From Anticarsia gemmatalis (lineage: Eukaryota > Arthropoda > Insecta > Lepidoptera > Erebidae), in the NCBI RefSeq assembly GCF_050436995.1, contig NC_134745.1:9982001-10046000 (forward strand): a stretch of 64,000 nucleotides of DNA, read 5' to 3'. Numbering within the stretch: position 1 is the stretch's first letter; every line of letters starts with the position of its first letter. The notes under the pieces are model-generated. The model was not told the origin of the DNA and did not search any database. It saw nothing but the letters and a program-made list of their open reading frames with translations. This document shows, piece after piece, positions 9,906 to 23,070 of this stretch. The translations under genes and the position numbers were made by a program.

Positions 9906-11634
9906 TGTATAAGACCTGTGATCCATCATATCGGGTATTGCAAGCGTAAAGTTATGTATATGCATTTTTTTTCTTCACCGTCAGAAAAAAGGAAGCCCAT
10001 TGCTTCAATATGTTATCTTTCGACCGTTTTTCTAGTATTGAAAGAGGAATATATAGTAAAAATGCATAATAACGACACATGTTTCATGCACGTCCCGCTG
10101 CAGCAGTTTAGGCTACATTATTTCTTATGCACCGGTTAATATTCCGCCGGTATCTGGCAAACCTCACGGTGAATACAAATTCTTGCCGACGATTCTTGGA
10201 CTACCATGAAAAGCTTGGCAAACGCTACAAATATAGTTAAATTGAAGAGAATGAAATGTCAAGAGCTATTACTGAATTTGCCTTTTGACTTTCACGTAAT
10301 TGTGATTATATAGGGCCAGTTTTCGAAAAACCTACGTTTTGCAACAATATGTATCATCTAATCATTACCAATTATTTAATAAAACATATTTATCTTTGAA
10401 AATGACTACTCCTGCCCCTCTCCCTATAAAAATTGTGTTTAATCGAGGAAACAAAAAGTACAACCGTTCCAGACCCGTAACAACTGCTTAATCTATTGAT
10501 TGCACAAACATGTCTTGTTGTGTGTAGGAATCGAAAAGCATTTGAAGGCATTTTCTACCAGTCCACCTTGGGGTGATGCAGAGATTGAAAGAAGTGGTAG
10601 TAAAGTAGTATATTGATGAGATTATTATCTTCTTCTATTTTAGATCGTACTAACTCAGTAGCTCGATCAAGGGATAATTAAACAAACAAATTATACGTTT
10701 CCCATTTATTTTACGAGTTTTATTATCAACAGCGGGAATGAAACAAAGATTTATTACTAACATTAAAACCTATTTTATATTAAAATAAATAAATAATAAT
10801 AGTATCTAGATCGAGTATTGAAAACTTAACAGCATTTTTACTAACGAAAGCTCTTCTGACCCCTCTATATACATACATATGTTATTCTAATTATGTACTC
10901 AGAAAGCCATAATTTAATGGAAATTATGGCTGGCAACATTGCAAAACTAAGTTCAAAAAGTCTGGCCATGATTTTACAGGAATAGTACAATTTATTTAAA
11001 CACTAACAATGTCGTGTTAAAACTGTTCCCTTGTTCTAACAGCATTAACTAACAACAAAATAAATTAAGCTACTAAGAACTTATTATATCAATGCAATCG
11101 TAAATAGGAATCATTCTGTTAAGGTTTTTGACCGCACGCGCACTCAAACAACATTTTCATTTTAAACAGAACAAACAAGCGGTCGGGGGCCGAATTAATT
11201 TTCATTTAAAGTAACAAATTGTTGTTCCTCGACTTTTGGAGAATTGCCAACAAAATCAACTTCCCATATAAATTAAAATTCTCATTATTAAATGAAATTT
11301 TATGTAAAAAGCAAAGACATTACTCGAGTGCCGTATTAATTGTTTATAATTACAATAAACAAGGTCACGTTTTGGTGAAATATGCTTACTTATATTTGCG
11401 TCGAATATTCACTGAGTAGAGCTTATAATTTAATATAATGTTGGAATTTCCACGCAGTGTCGACAGGTGATGTTGTATAAAATTTGGCTCACGAAGCCGT
11501 TCAATGTAAATAATGAAAGAGCCGGACGGCGCGCGGCGGTGGCGAATAAAAACGGACCACTCAGTAATAATTTCTTTGAAAATTTAATTTATAGGCGAAG
11601 TTGGCAAAGCGGGGTATTAATATTTTATCGTAAT
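9906..11634. other. Intergenic, 3' flank of the lipase gene
   Basis: AT-rich DNA without a supported gene. The part nearest 11634 is downstream of the lipase stop codon and probably contains its 3' untranslated region. A short GC-rich patch near 11520-11545 (GGACGGCGCGCGGCGGTGG) is not explained. Confidence 0.35.
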
Positions 11635-14600
11635 TCACGTTGGGTCACCGTCCGGGTCCCCCAGTGCGTAGGGTTTCTCAGCGTTTGTCCTTAGGTAGTA
11701 AATACCATCCTTCCTGAAACAAAACAATGAGCGTTGATCTCCAAGATTTAAGCTAATGTTGTTACTGCTTAACAAACGAGTGTTCTTTGTTTAATTAAAC
11801 ATAGAAGCGACGAAACTTAACCGTGTTCATGAATACTTAAAATAACCTTCTTTTGTTGTTCGAGTCGCTCTCGAGCGAACGTTCTCCACGAATGAATTAA
11901 TGCCTAGTAATTATATTATATTCTAGATGTTAATTAATTGGACGTGGAATATTGAATACTAAGTTTTATCAACATTTATTTAAGCATCGCTGAAACATTT
12001 TATAAGATGGTTGGCGTGAACGCGGAGCAGCATATAAATACATTTTAACTTACAACTCAATTATGGAGTAAATGAAATGATATTTTTTATCTTATAAATT
12101 TTATTAAACCCTTTTCAAGCATCTTTAGTGTCAACATTTTGCTTGAAGAACTCACCCGTAGTGTATGTCAAATCCGCCCATAATGAGCTTTTCGCCGGTG
12201 CCCTTACATGACCCGGTGTAGTACAGCTCGGCATAGCTTGTACACCTGACAGCAGTGAACGGCACGTCAGATATGATGGACTCCGAGAAGAACATGTGGG
12301 CCCGGTTGTGAGCACACAGACCTGCCACAGATAAAACATTGACCTTAAAATGAAACAAGCCTAATTGCCATTGAGGATCTCCTGGCTTTATTAACTTTTG
12401 GCTCAACCTTGGATAATCAAAAACTTAGGCTCAAGAACAAGACACAAAAATTTAAATCAAATTGTCAAGTTTACCAACAACCTTACTACATCTTCGATGA
12501 TGCAATTGAAAAATAAACTCAAGCACTATACTAAACTAAAAAGTCCTCGAAAAACGCGAGGTTCCTACAAGCGACCTTTGGGCACATCTCTAGGTACTTG
12601 AACTAAGCTTTCCCTGAAATTTGTAAGCTACTTTAAGTGTAAGCCAGTTCCATTTGTTGTCAATTAAGATAATAGTCGCAACCCAAAGGCGAAGGTTTGA
12701 ATTAAAAGAAAAGTACCTGTCACCTTGTGGTCTACTTCTACATACGTCTACCACGTGAGAAAACATCAAGGTAGAAGTAAAAATAGATGAAGAACTCTTA
12801 CCTCTATAATCAAAACCACAGCCCGGCTGTCTAGTTCCACCATTGGGATAGAAGTCAATATGTCCTAAAGGAGAGCTGAAGCCTAGGTACCCGCCACAAG
12901 TGTGAATGACCTCCACATGACGGGCATCGTGCTTGTCCAGTCTGGCATCTTTGTTGCCGACAGTAAACAGTGGTAACGCTGGGTCTAGCCCTGAAATGTG
13001 ATAATTTGTCCCAATTAATGAGTGTAGCTCGAATATCTTCAGGTTCCGAGAGTATAACATTTAAAATGTTACTGCGCCACTAATTCTTATGGCGCCCGCT
13101 TGAGGCGCTGATTACATTTTCATACAAAATATGTCGAATAGCTAGCCGTTTGTCGGTCGTCGATAGTTCCTAGTAGGGAATCGCATTTTTTCTGCTTGAT
13201 AAGGGTCTTCTCTATAAATGAGTATTTAGAAGAACGGAAATATTCACAACAAACTTTGCGATGTCTACTTTGTAGTACGTATTCTTTATCAGTTGTTCCT
13301 TGGTGATATGTTATTATGTTTTAATTTCTAATATATTCTAACACATTACAATATTTTAATATTCGCGCAATTAACTACTCATATATTTAATTTCCAAACG
13401 CAGCTTTCGATAATTCATCATTGTTTTAATTGCAATAATTCGCTCTTTTTCTCAAAACACATAATAATATGACACCTCTCGTGCACAGACGAATAAATAA
13501 GAGTTAGCGTGGAACGTGTATATAACAAGCAATAGAAACATTCATTTTTGTAACATAAAACATTTTACAAACGAACCGCAGGGGTGTGTGTAAAATGAAG
13601 AAACAATAGGAGTCTTCACAGTAACCGCTAGAATTTAACTAACAATGGCGGCTAATTTGCTGCGGTTTTGTTATAAAAGCTAACACAATCAGTTTTGTAA
13701 ACACCGCGACATTCAACGCACAGCCCGACTGAAATTGCTGGCTAATTTGATATAAGCACGTAATTATGAAACTGTATATCATGTCTGAGATAACTAGACT
13801 GAAGTTTCAAAAACCATGTAATGCCATTGCATGTTTTATAACAAAGAAGAACCGAAACAAAAAATATAATTCGCAATTAAAAACTTGTCTTATTGTAATC
13901 CAAAGAATATCATATTTAAGTATTAAGCAATGGCAACTAACTTTTACTTTACTTGTAAATTCGAATTTTAATAATCTCGACGTTAACAAAATATTTTTTG
14001 ATTATTTTAGTTAATATAATTGTAATGATGTAAACAAGTATATTCCGCACGTATGTTGTCAGGGGCCGACATAGGATACAAGCCAGTGAAACCAAATGAT
14101 TCCATGAATTAAAATTGATATTGTCATTTTTCTGATACGATTTAGGAATAATGATGACGTTTTTTGCACGCTGAATCCCATCAGTCGCTATTTCGCTAAT
14201 ACTATCAACCCTCTTTGCATTTCCACCGCACATTATGGTTTATAATCTTACATAGCTAATATGTCAATGCAAATCGACCTGAAGACATATGATGCAGTGC
14301 TTAGCGGTCCCGTTTGAGAAATTACTTGACACCTGATAGATTGTATTGCAGTAAGACGGATAATCGAAATAATATATTCAATTCATGCTATAAACTAGTG
14401 TAAGGTAGGTATATCTAATTACAGTTAAATAATTTAACATAACATTGTTCTGTAATAGTGAAAGGATATTTGAAGCTTTAGAATCCGAAAATAAAAGGCC
14501 AGTTTTACGGCATCTCCTATAGACAAAGTAACAGTAAAAAGTACAAAAACAGCAGTCAAAATTCTACCTGAAAAGCTAAGCAATACTTATTCAATTTTCA

Positions 14601-17600
14601 GTTATGGTGAAACCGAGGTTAAGTGCGTCGAACGTGCAATTATAAAGGTTTGGATCCCACCATTTAAATACTAAAATGAAACTTCTTCTAACACTATAAT
14701 TTGAGTCTAAAATACACCACCACACCACAATAATACGCCACTTAGTAGTACACTAAATGGCCTCCAATGCCAGCTATTATTGTTTTAAAAAATGTGTTAT
14801 TCAAAATTCTTACCCGTAATAGTATCAATAGGTCCTTTTTTGATATGAGCGCCTGCTATCCCAACGACATGGGCCCCAAGACTATGGCCTATGAGATGAA
14901 CATCGTCCATGGACACTCCTTGAGATATAAGGAAGTTGAGGAACTCGGTGAGCAGCCGGCCGACCGACGCGACGTTGTAACTCGCAAGCACATAGTTCAC
15001 GTTGGCTGCGTTACCCCAGTCCACTACTATTATATTCAAATCACTCACGTTAAGATAAGCTGAAATAATAAAATAAAATATGTTAAATTGCATGTAGAAA
15101 ATGCCACCGTGGTCTGTACTGAACTCTATACGAGTGATGTGTAGTCTTGCAGTACTAACATTGCATATAGCAAAACGTTTGTGTAGATTGGTGCTTTCGG
15201 CCGTTACGTTACAGAACGTTATACTATTTTATCATTAAATTGAGAAACATCTATCAGCCGGAAACTAATAGAGATAATACTGTGTGTACAATAGTTTTAA
15301 AATAAATGTGTATAAGTATGTTAAGGATGTATTTTATTCACTTTTTCTAACACCGTCTAGAATAACAGGGTACCTAATAATAATATTTAGGCTTAAATAT
15401 TAGGTCGGGTAAAAAGTCTTTTCGCATTATAGTATGTATGAAATGAGTACACGGTTCATAAGGTTTCTTTCAGTGAGCTCTTGAGGTACCCAAATATCGA
15501 GCTTTCTTGTGTAGAGAAAAGATTTTATTACAAGTTCATACATACTATTTGTGAAAAGACGTTTTCCTCGACCTAATATTAGAACTCACCTTCTTTGATT
15601 GATTCAGGCATTGGTCCGTCTCCATGATTAAGCCAGCCGTGAGCGAGGACTTTCACCTTCTTGTTAAAGTCGAAGTTTGATGCCCAGAGACCAGCAGAAT
15701 CATTTGTTTTCAAAACTTGATACTCAAAAGGATTCCTTCTGAAAAATTATTAAGTAAAAAGATACATATTAACATCAATGGAGAATCAGTAAGAAATAGT
15801 GTCACAGTACCTTTTGTACTATTAATAAATTTTTAATCTAAAAATGAAAAAGTTGAAATGTTACTAAAAATCAGCCATGGGCTCGTGGTATTGCGCTGCT
15901 GATGTAGCCAAATAACAAGATTAAGACAATAAAAGCGTAGTAAAAAGTGAATTTCCTCTAAGGCACGGCTTGAAATTTAAGTAAGGCATTTAGAATTTAC
16001 TTTTCGCATCCTTTATATTTCATTTGAATACATTAAAATCACGTGGTATAATAAAGCCCATTCATGTCATGCTGTACTTAGATATTGCCTACTTTTTATT
16101 CGGTGCGAAAACAATGGCATATCCAAACATGGTCTCATTTTGCTTCATTCTGACGTATAAAACACCTTTAAAGTGCGTAATGTGAATTTTTATGTTTGTT
16201 AAAAAGGCGCTTTCTTTCTTTATTTTTATATTATTTGCCACAGGTTACCACAGGCAGATCTTGCCATACTCTGGACACGCTAAACTCTGGGTTACTACTA
16301 TGTATGTTATTACTATTTCGAAGTAAGATAAAAATTAACAGCACTTGCGCCTGCCCTAGTAATCCAATTGCTGACTATCAAACACAAAAACAGATTAAAC
16401 TACAGTAGCTTAACTGGAGCAGCTATTATAGTTGACACAAAATCACCAATGAAAAACTATCCTACGCGAAAGTTGCTTGACAAGCTTGTGTGCAAAAACT
16501 TAAAAGTCAAACGTTGCAAGTTTTCCCTCCGTGCCGATAGTAATTAAACTCATCGCTGTATTCATGTTCTGTGAAAGCACGAGCGAAAGTATCGTTAAAT
16601 AACATTTATTCAACTGTCGACAAACCAACTGCACAGGTACTATGCATTTAATTGCCTTAAGTTTAAGTACTGACTAATGGTACAACGGCAATTCAAATTT
16701 TTATGTTGACACACAACAATTTATTCTACATCTAGAACCTAAATAAAATTCTAGTAAATAACAATGGTCCATGTAAAATTACGCATTTTGCAGTTTCTTC
16801 ATTTACGGACGGTTCGCAAAGTAGACTCATAAGCTGACGTAAAAATGTGAACTAATTACGGCTACAGCTTTAAAATAAAACTAGATGAAAACGGATACCC
16901 GAGGGAAAATCCCACCTGGTAATAGGCTTCCGTACACACCTTTATACTCTATTTATTACACTTTTAAAAAACCTTTCTTGATGTTCAATGTTGATGTTCA
17001 ATCAACTAAACTTGGAGCATAATTACATGAAAATTTACTGGTGAAGCGCAGATTTATTTTTATAATTCATCCATATGGTATTAAGTAAATGAAGCCCAGA
17101 TTCGGAAATTCAAGAATAACCTACATACGGTTCGTTTATTAGCTGGCCCACTGCTACTTACTTATGCAGACTAAAAGCCAGCCAGACATCGATTGCGGAC
17201 GTCACAATGACCCCATTTCTCCTCCCGGACTATTAAAATTTTAAGATGTGGCTAATAAATAAAGAGCTGTGTCTACAATCACAATTCATTACTTTTTCTT
17301 GAAATGATTATCTGAATGTAATCTAGACCTTTAGTAGGTGATGTAAAAACAGCAAAAAATGTAGAGATTCTATGTCCACAATTAAATCCTATTTATTTCG
17401 AGCTACCCAAGAGTGACTGCTTCCGATTTTCGTAATACTAAAAATGAAACTCTAGCCTTGTTTTGACTTATCTTCATTAAACGGAATTAAAATCAAAATT
17501 TTCGTCTGACGTCTACTATAATATTTACCTCGTGAATAGTCTGAATTCGACGTCAGAGTCGTACACCCAGCCCCAGGACCAGAACCTGGTCTCATTGAGA

Positions 17601-20600
17601 GTGGCAGCCGGCGGAAACTCCTGCACACTGGCCAGCCACACGGGGTCATACGGCGTCGGCGCATCCCACTGCGCTGCCGACACCACTGTTGATTGAAAAA
17701 TAACTTTAAATTAGTTACTTGTTACATATCTAATTAACCAATTAATTATATTTTGAAATCGTGAAACTACAGGCCCTCATAAAGGGAGTCTTGACTTTTT
17801 TGTTTCTTCTTTTATTCTTCTCCTATGCTTTTAGTTCAGAAAAAAACAACAGAAAGATGGATAATTTGCGTAAAAGTTTGGGAAAAAATGTATGAAAATT
17901 AATATTACTATTACTACTGCAAAGGAAATTATGTTTATACGTTCAATATTTTAATCCTTGTTTTCACAGCTCTTTAGGTAGCTTTTGACATCAAAGAAGC
18001 GCCAAAATAAAGCTTAGGTACACACATGCCCTGGACGTCAATATCTTCCATGATACAAGATTGAAAAACCTTTATTACAAATTTAATCTAACGCAGCCAA
18101 AACCATCTGCAATAAATGCATTCAGCCCAATGATGTATTGTTTAATCATAATGACATGACAACAGCAGTTACTGCAATACAACATGTAACAAAATAGCTT
18201 GAGCATCGGCTCGGTGCGCCTATTCACCCACATTTGGCTATGGAAACTCGTAAAAGTATGCCATATAAGACTTTCTTCCTCGAATGCGTCATCACGTGAT
18301 TGCGACGCGTATTGTCATCCGTTTGTATTTCGCTAAAGACGTGCTGTACATAAAAACTAGTTGATGTTCACACCCAAAAATTTAGATTAAGGGCTAGTTT
18401 CATACTTGTAAAGAAGTCTTGGATAACAATCAGATGGATGAATACAGTTAATGTATGAAAATAACAAAATTTCAATTGGAATTGAGTAACCGGGGTTAAA
18501 AGCTTAAACAATCATACTGCTGCAAAGCAAATGCAAAATATTCAGTGAAACAGTGGAGTCTAATATAACCGGACTTTGTAATACTGATTATCTAGCTTTC
18601 TGTTAGAATAGAAACTAGCCTAAACCGGTATTTTGTCCAACCTCTAGACCTAAATATCCCATAGGAACGCTCACTCTTACTTTAAATAACGGTACATAAG
18701 GAAACACTATTCTATTTAATATTATTACCTAATTCTTGTTTACAGTCATTCCCAATCGTTGCATTTTCATATTATCTGAAATGGGCTATGATCCTCTAGA
18801 GGATAATGACTCCTAAAAATCAATGACCTGCAGAATAGTCATATAAATTCAGTGCTGATCGAATCGATTTTATTTCGCGTTTGGGACGTAGAATTTAAAT
18901 AAACGAGACTTTCGTTTGAAACAATTAAGTGTAGATACATACTTGCTTTAGTATAGTAATTTTATCCATACTCTGACTGTCGTTAAAGAAGACCAACTGT
19001 TTGTAAAATGAAATTGCAAACAAAATGTGTGACAGAAGGAATCTTGAATCAAAATTATTTTAGCAGACTCCTTAGACTTCCGACTTTATCTTATTTGATT
19101 GCAAGCGGAATCTACCTCCTGCGTGAGGTGAGAATCTCGGCACAAATATATTTTACTTACCTCAGCAAGTAATAAAAATAGTAATTGTACTGTATATGGG
19201 ACAAACCTACTACATATGCATGCACATATCATGATAGTGGTGAGGCTTCAACCATTGCACCACTACTTTGACGGCACGTAGCCAACAATTTGGTGATATC
19301 TACATACCAACTTAGGTACGACGCTTTAATATGCTGAATTCATTTTAGAAAATGTTATGACTACGTCTAATTAATAATTCAAATGTACATCGAGTTTCTT
19401 CATCAATTTTATGGAAGTCACCTTTCTCTGTAGGGTCAAAGATATAGATTGTTATCTTCACTTTAACATTCAATGAGTGCTTCAGTATAAACGTCACTAA
19501 CACTGTGAAAGTTCAATAGCTCCAACGTTTAATATTCATTATTTGATTTAGAGACGGAACGTTCATGTCGCTTTTACCAATCCAAGAAACTCTAGGGACC
19601 CTTCAACAACGTAACTTGTAGAGCTATTCATGGCCGTATCTATATTTAATTTGCTTATTTAAATGGTTGCAATTCAACAATGTCTTAGTTTTTAACTTCC
19701 GTGTTGATGTTAAACACCTAAACGGCACAGGTTACAGGTACAATAAAGTCACCACACATATTTACTTTTGTTTTAATTTCGACTGAACAAGCACTAACTA
19801 AGGAGTTTTTATCTCAAACTAACTATCTCAGTAATTACAGGACACTCCATCTAAAAGGTACGAAAGTAGTAGCTTATTCAGGCGACTCTGTGCCGCGTAT
19901 ATTTTTTTAGGAAATGTTGATAGCCTAATTATTTATGTCAGGTCTTCAATTATCCTCTAGTAAAAATCTATAAATATCTATTTAGCAGTTTAGCCGTAAA
20001 AGTGTAACAAACAACAGACATTCGTAATTTCATTTTTGAAACTGGTAGGTTTATGTTAAAACCTCGCTAGCAACAAGGGGTATTTTTAGGTAGACCGCGT
20101 ATGTAAGCGGATCATGCGTATTCTTGAAATCTCGCAATCCATTCTGGGAGAAATCTCTAGCTGCCCCAGTGCACAGAACAGTATGTTTTGTCATGATCGT
20201 ATCATAAGCATTTCCTGCAAATGATTATCCTAGCCTTTTGAATCTCTGAATGATATAATTCAAATTTTATGTAAAACTAGCTGACCCGTGCAACTTCGCT
20301 TGCGTCACTGAAGAGAATGGGTCAAAATTTTCCCCGTTTTCGTAACATTTTTGGTTGCTACTCCGCTACTAATGACCAGCGTGATGTTATATAGCCTATA
20401 GCCTTCCTCGATAAATAGGCTATCTAACACTGAAAGAATTTTTCAAATCGGACCAGTAGTTCCTGAGATTAGCGCGTTCAAACAAACAAACAAACAAACA
20501 AACAAACAAACAAACAAACAAACTCTTCAGCTTTATAATATTAGTATAGATATAAATTAACAAATGAACTGTTGTATCCATATTCAAGAATACTCATTTT

Positions 20601-21167
20601 ACTTTTACCGCTCCTTTTTAATATCCGTGACAGTCGGCATCTATTAAGCCAAGGATGTATCACTAGAACGGGCATCCGCGAAATCGCCTTGGATGCATAG
20701 CTTAACCACATCAGTCGTATGACCAGTTCCTATGCCACAGGCCTATTGTTAAGAAAGGTAAGTGGCATTCGACTAAAAAAAGTCTTTGCATTCGTATTTA
20801 AATATCCACTCTACACACAAAACACTTTCGTCTTAAAACTTTTCAAAGCAAATTTTTTTACAACCTGTTTTAGTTTAAAGATCCCTTTTATTGCTTTCTA
20901 GGTAAATATATAATGTTAAGTTAATATCATAAAGATCTCTCTCAAGCTACACTCAACACATTCTGCAGAGACACAGCTAAGATTTACTCAGCATACATAT
21001 TTTACTCTTACTCAAACTTTTATTCATGTCCGTACTTTTCAATAAATTATTCCCAAAACTTTCAGAGTAAGAAGTGGCTGAAACAGTTGTCAAATAAGCG
21101 ATATAAACTTACTATGTTAACATACTACTCACGAACCTGTACAAAGAGCAAACAGCAACGAAATCAT
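11635..21167 (-). CDS. Secreted neutral lipase (pancreatic-lipase-like family)
   Basis: Hand-built seven-exon gene, minus strand: 21167-21137, 17685-17529, 15738-15590, 15059-14814, 12990-12802, 12321-12156, 11713-11635. The exons total 1017 bases with matching phases and encode 338 aa, normal for insect neutral lipases. Exon 1 (31 nt) gives a signal peptide, MISLLFALCTVVSAAQ. The nucleophile is Ser172 in GHSLG, with Asp197 in GLDPA and His262 in CAHNRA completing the triad. The motifs GHIDFYPNGG, HTCGG and IYYLRTNA are also typical. The in-frame TGA at 12152-12154 overlaps a GTGAGT donor and is spliced out. The enzyme should be secreted, probably to gut or haemolymph, and hydrolyse acylglycerols or phospholipids; the substrate cannot be told. 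The first exon is the least certain part. The first intron is 3.4 kb. Confidence 0.85.
20276..20551 (+). mobile_element. Lepidopteran repeat ending ATATTAGTATAGAT, with (CAAA)n
   Basis: Runs from CTAGCTGACCCGTGCAACTT through a (CAAA)n microsatellite at about 20479-20523 to ATATTAGTATAGAT. Inverted copies occur at 40533-40762, 44245-44458 and 56930-57180. The layout resembles the Helitron-like 'Lep1' type elements known to carry microsatellites in Lepidoptera; that assignment is from memory. It lies in lipase intron 1. Confidence 0.7.
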
Positions 21168-21202
21168 TCCGAGTTCGCTTCCTGCCAACAAACACCAGAC
21201 TC

Positions 21203-21207
21203 ACTGA
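21203..21207 (-). promoter_or_regulatory. Possible lipase transcription initiator (TCAGT)
   Basis: The arthropod initiator pentamer TCAGT occurs on the minus strand 36 bases upstream of the proposed lipase ATG. No TATA box is seen about 30 bases before it. The match is short, so this is only a candidate start site. Confidence 0.25.
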
Positions 21208-23070
21208 GAGCAAAACCAACTTTCCACACATCGAACAAAACTTTGTTGAACTTTAAACTGACTAGAACGCTCATTTTGAAGCTAAATCTAATTGAAGGAC
21301 CGGCTGCGAGGGATCCCACATTGTCACTGACCGTTCGACACAAAGATTGAATTTAAATTTACGTAGCGGTATTGGACTATACCGTATACATTAAGATTCA
21401 TAGTACGTCTCACTGACCACTCTGTGGATCATGAACGTTAACTCATAGTAAAAGTTTGTAAAAACACCCTTTACTATTTTACGCTGTGGAGGTTTGTGCT
21501 TCGGGGTGGTGGCGATAAATAACGTACTTCATTATACATGATATATATATTTTTCTGGTACCAGACTATTACAATAAACTACTACATATTAATAACGAAA
21601 TATATGTCCTAACTAACCAGCCTATTTACGTAAAATAGTAGTGGTTTACTATTACACATAGCTTTCTAGTGTAAATAGTCAGAAAGAGTTAAAGAGAAAC
21701 GTGTACAAGTTATGAGTCTGCTGATTTTGTCACTCCGGAGCGGCGCTGAAACTAATGACTTACGTCTTAGAGTCACATCGGATAAAAACTATTAGATCTA
21801 TGGATAAGGTGAACTAATGCTTGGCGTAACAAGTACCTAAAGCTATGACAGTTCCATACATTTGTCGAATATTATTTAAGTAACAGGTATTCGCCAACTA
21901 TTCTTAGCGAACTCACTGTACTTACCTAGGGACTCGCATTTATGATGCCTTGCATTTTTTTTTGTAAGTAGTTTATAATATTTTGTAAGTACCTAGTGCA
22001 TACCAGTAAGTACCATGTAAATAAGCTCAGATCGGTAATGAATTATGGTGCGTTGAAGGGTAGTTAGGGCCACATTTAAGGCTCTATATATTCTCCCTGA
22101 TAAGCTAACCGATACCTTAAAGTTAAGAATCCAGCTATAAGAATTAGGTAAATAGAAAATTACCTACAAAACTGCGAAACTATTGAGAATACCCAGATTA
22201 TTATTTATTACCTTTTAGTTTTTACGTATACAAAACATGCTCCGAAATAACAAGCATTGCATTGGTAGAAGCTTAATTTTTTAAAATTATCATCGCCTTT
22301 GTTTGAAAATAGAAAAACCTAATTAGACTTATTGAAATGCAGTTACTGTACTCGGATTTCAAGATAATGTTTTTTATCAGCTACTTGAATTAAACATGTT
22401 CGTAAAATGTTTTACGAACATGTTTTCCAAATCCATCTATCGGCATTTATTAGAACTAATACCAACGGAGGAGCATAGCGTTCTGCCGAACTTTAGAAGA
22501 AAGCTAAAATGATTGTCGTAGCAACGCTGCATATAAGTTTAACAGTTATTTATATAGGCTGCTGTTTTTTCCTGTACAGAATAAAACAAATTTATATCTT
22601 CATTTAGTAGATAATAATAATTTTATTGCTCCAAAATATTTAAATTAGTATCACATTAATCGCATAGTATAAAACTCCTATTTATTGTTATTTTCGTTAG
22701 TAAGAGATTGTGATTTTGTATTAAATGACAGTAATCATTTTCAGATGTATTTTCATCCTAAAACCTGGGGGTTTATTATTTTGATAGCTGGCAACAATAA
22801 AACACTGAAACGGCAACACTCATCTTCCTGTCACTTACATGTCATTTCATATAGCTGTCATTAATATATACGTGAAGTTGTGTGCCTGTGCCAAGTTTTT
22901 CGATAAAATTCAGAAATTCGTCAATCGTCGTCCTTCACTGCGACTTCCTGGCTGCGTAAATATTGTTAGGCATAAAGTATTACTAACGCAATTAAATTTA
23001 CCAAAAAAGAAATATTTGCTAAGTATTCAATAACGGAATATTTTCCACAACCAAGTTTACAAAACGCACA
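21208..23070. other. Intergenic region between the lipase and HDDC2 genes
   Basis: The two genes are divergent, so this 1.9 kb should hold both promoters. It is AT-rich with no coding exon I can support. A perfect 34-base inverted repeat sits at 22392-22425. The 64-codon frame at 22839-23033 ends 38 bases before the HDDC2 start codon and is best read as 5' leader or promoter DNA. Confidence 0.4.
22392..22425. repeat. Perfect 16-bp inverted repeat
   Basis: AAACATGTTCGTAAAA is followed, after a two-base spacer, by its exact reverse complement. It could form a cruciform or bind a dimeric factor. Confidence 0.7.

Noticed and set aside
12152..12154. TGA as the end of the lipase
   Set aside because: It overlaps a GTGAGT donor, and splicing to 11713 restores the family's usual C-terminus (IYYLRTNA...) in the right phase.
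22839..23033. 64-codon ORF upstream of HDDC2
   Set aside because: No domain, and it lies in the presumed promoter or leader; at most an upstream ORF.
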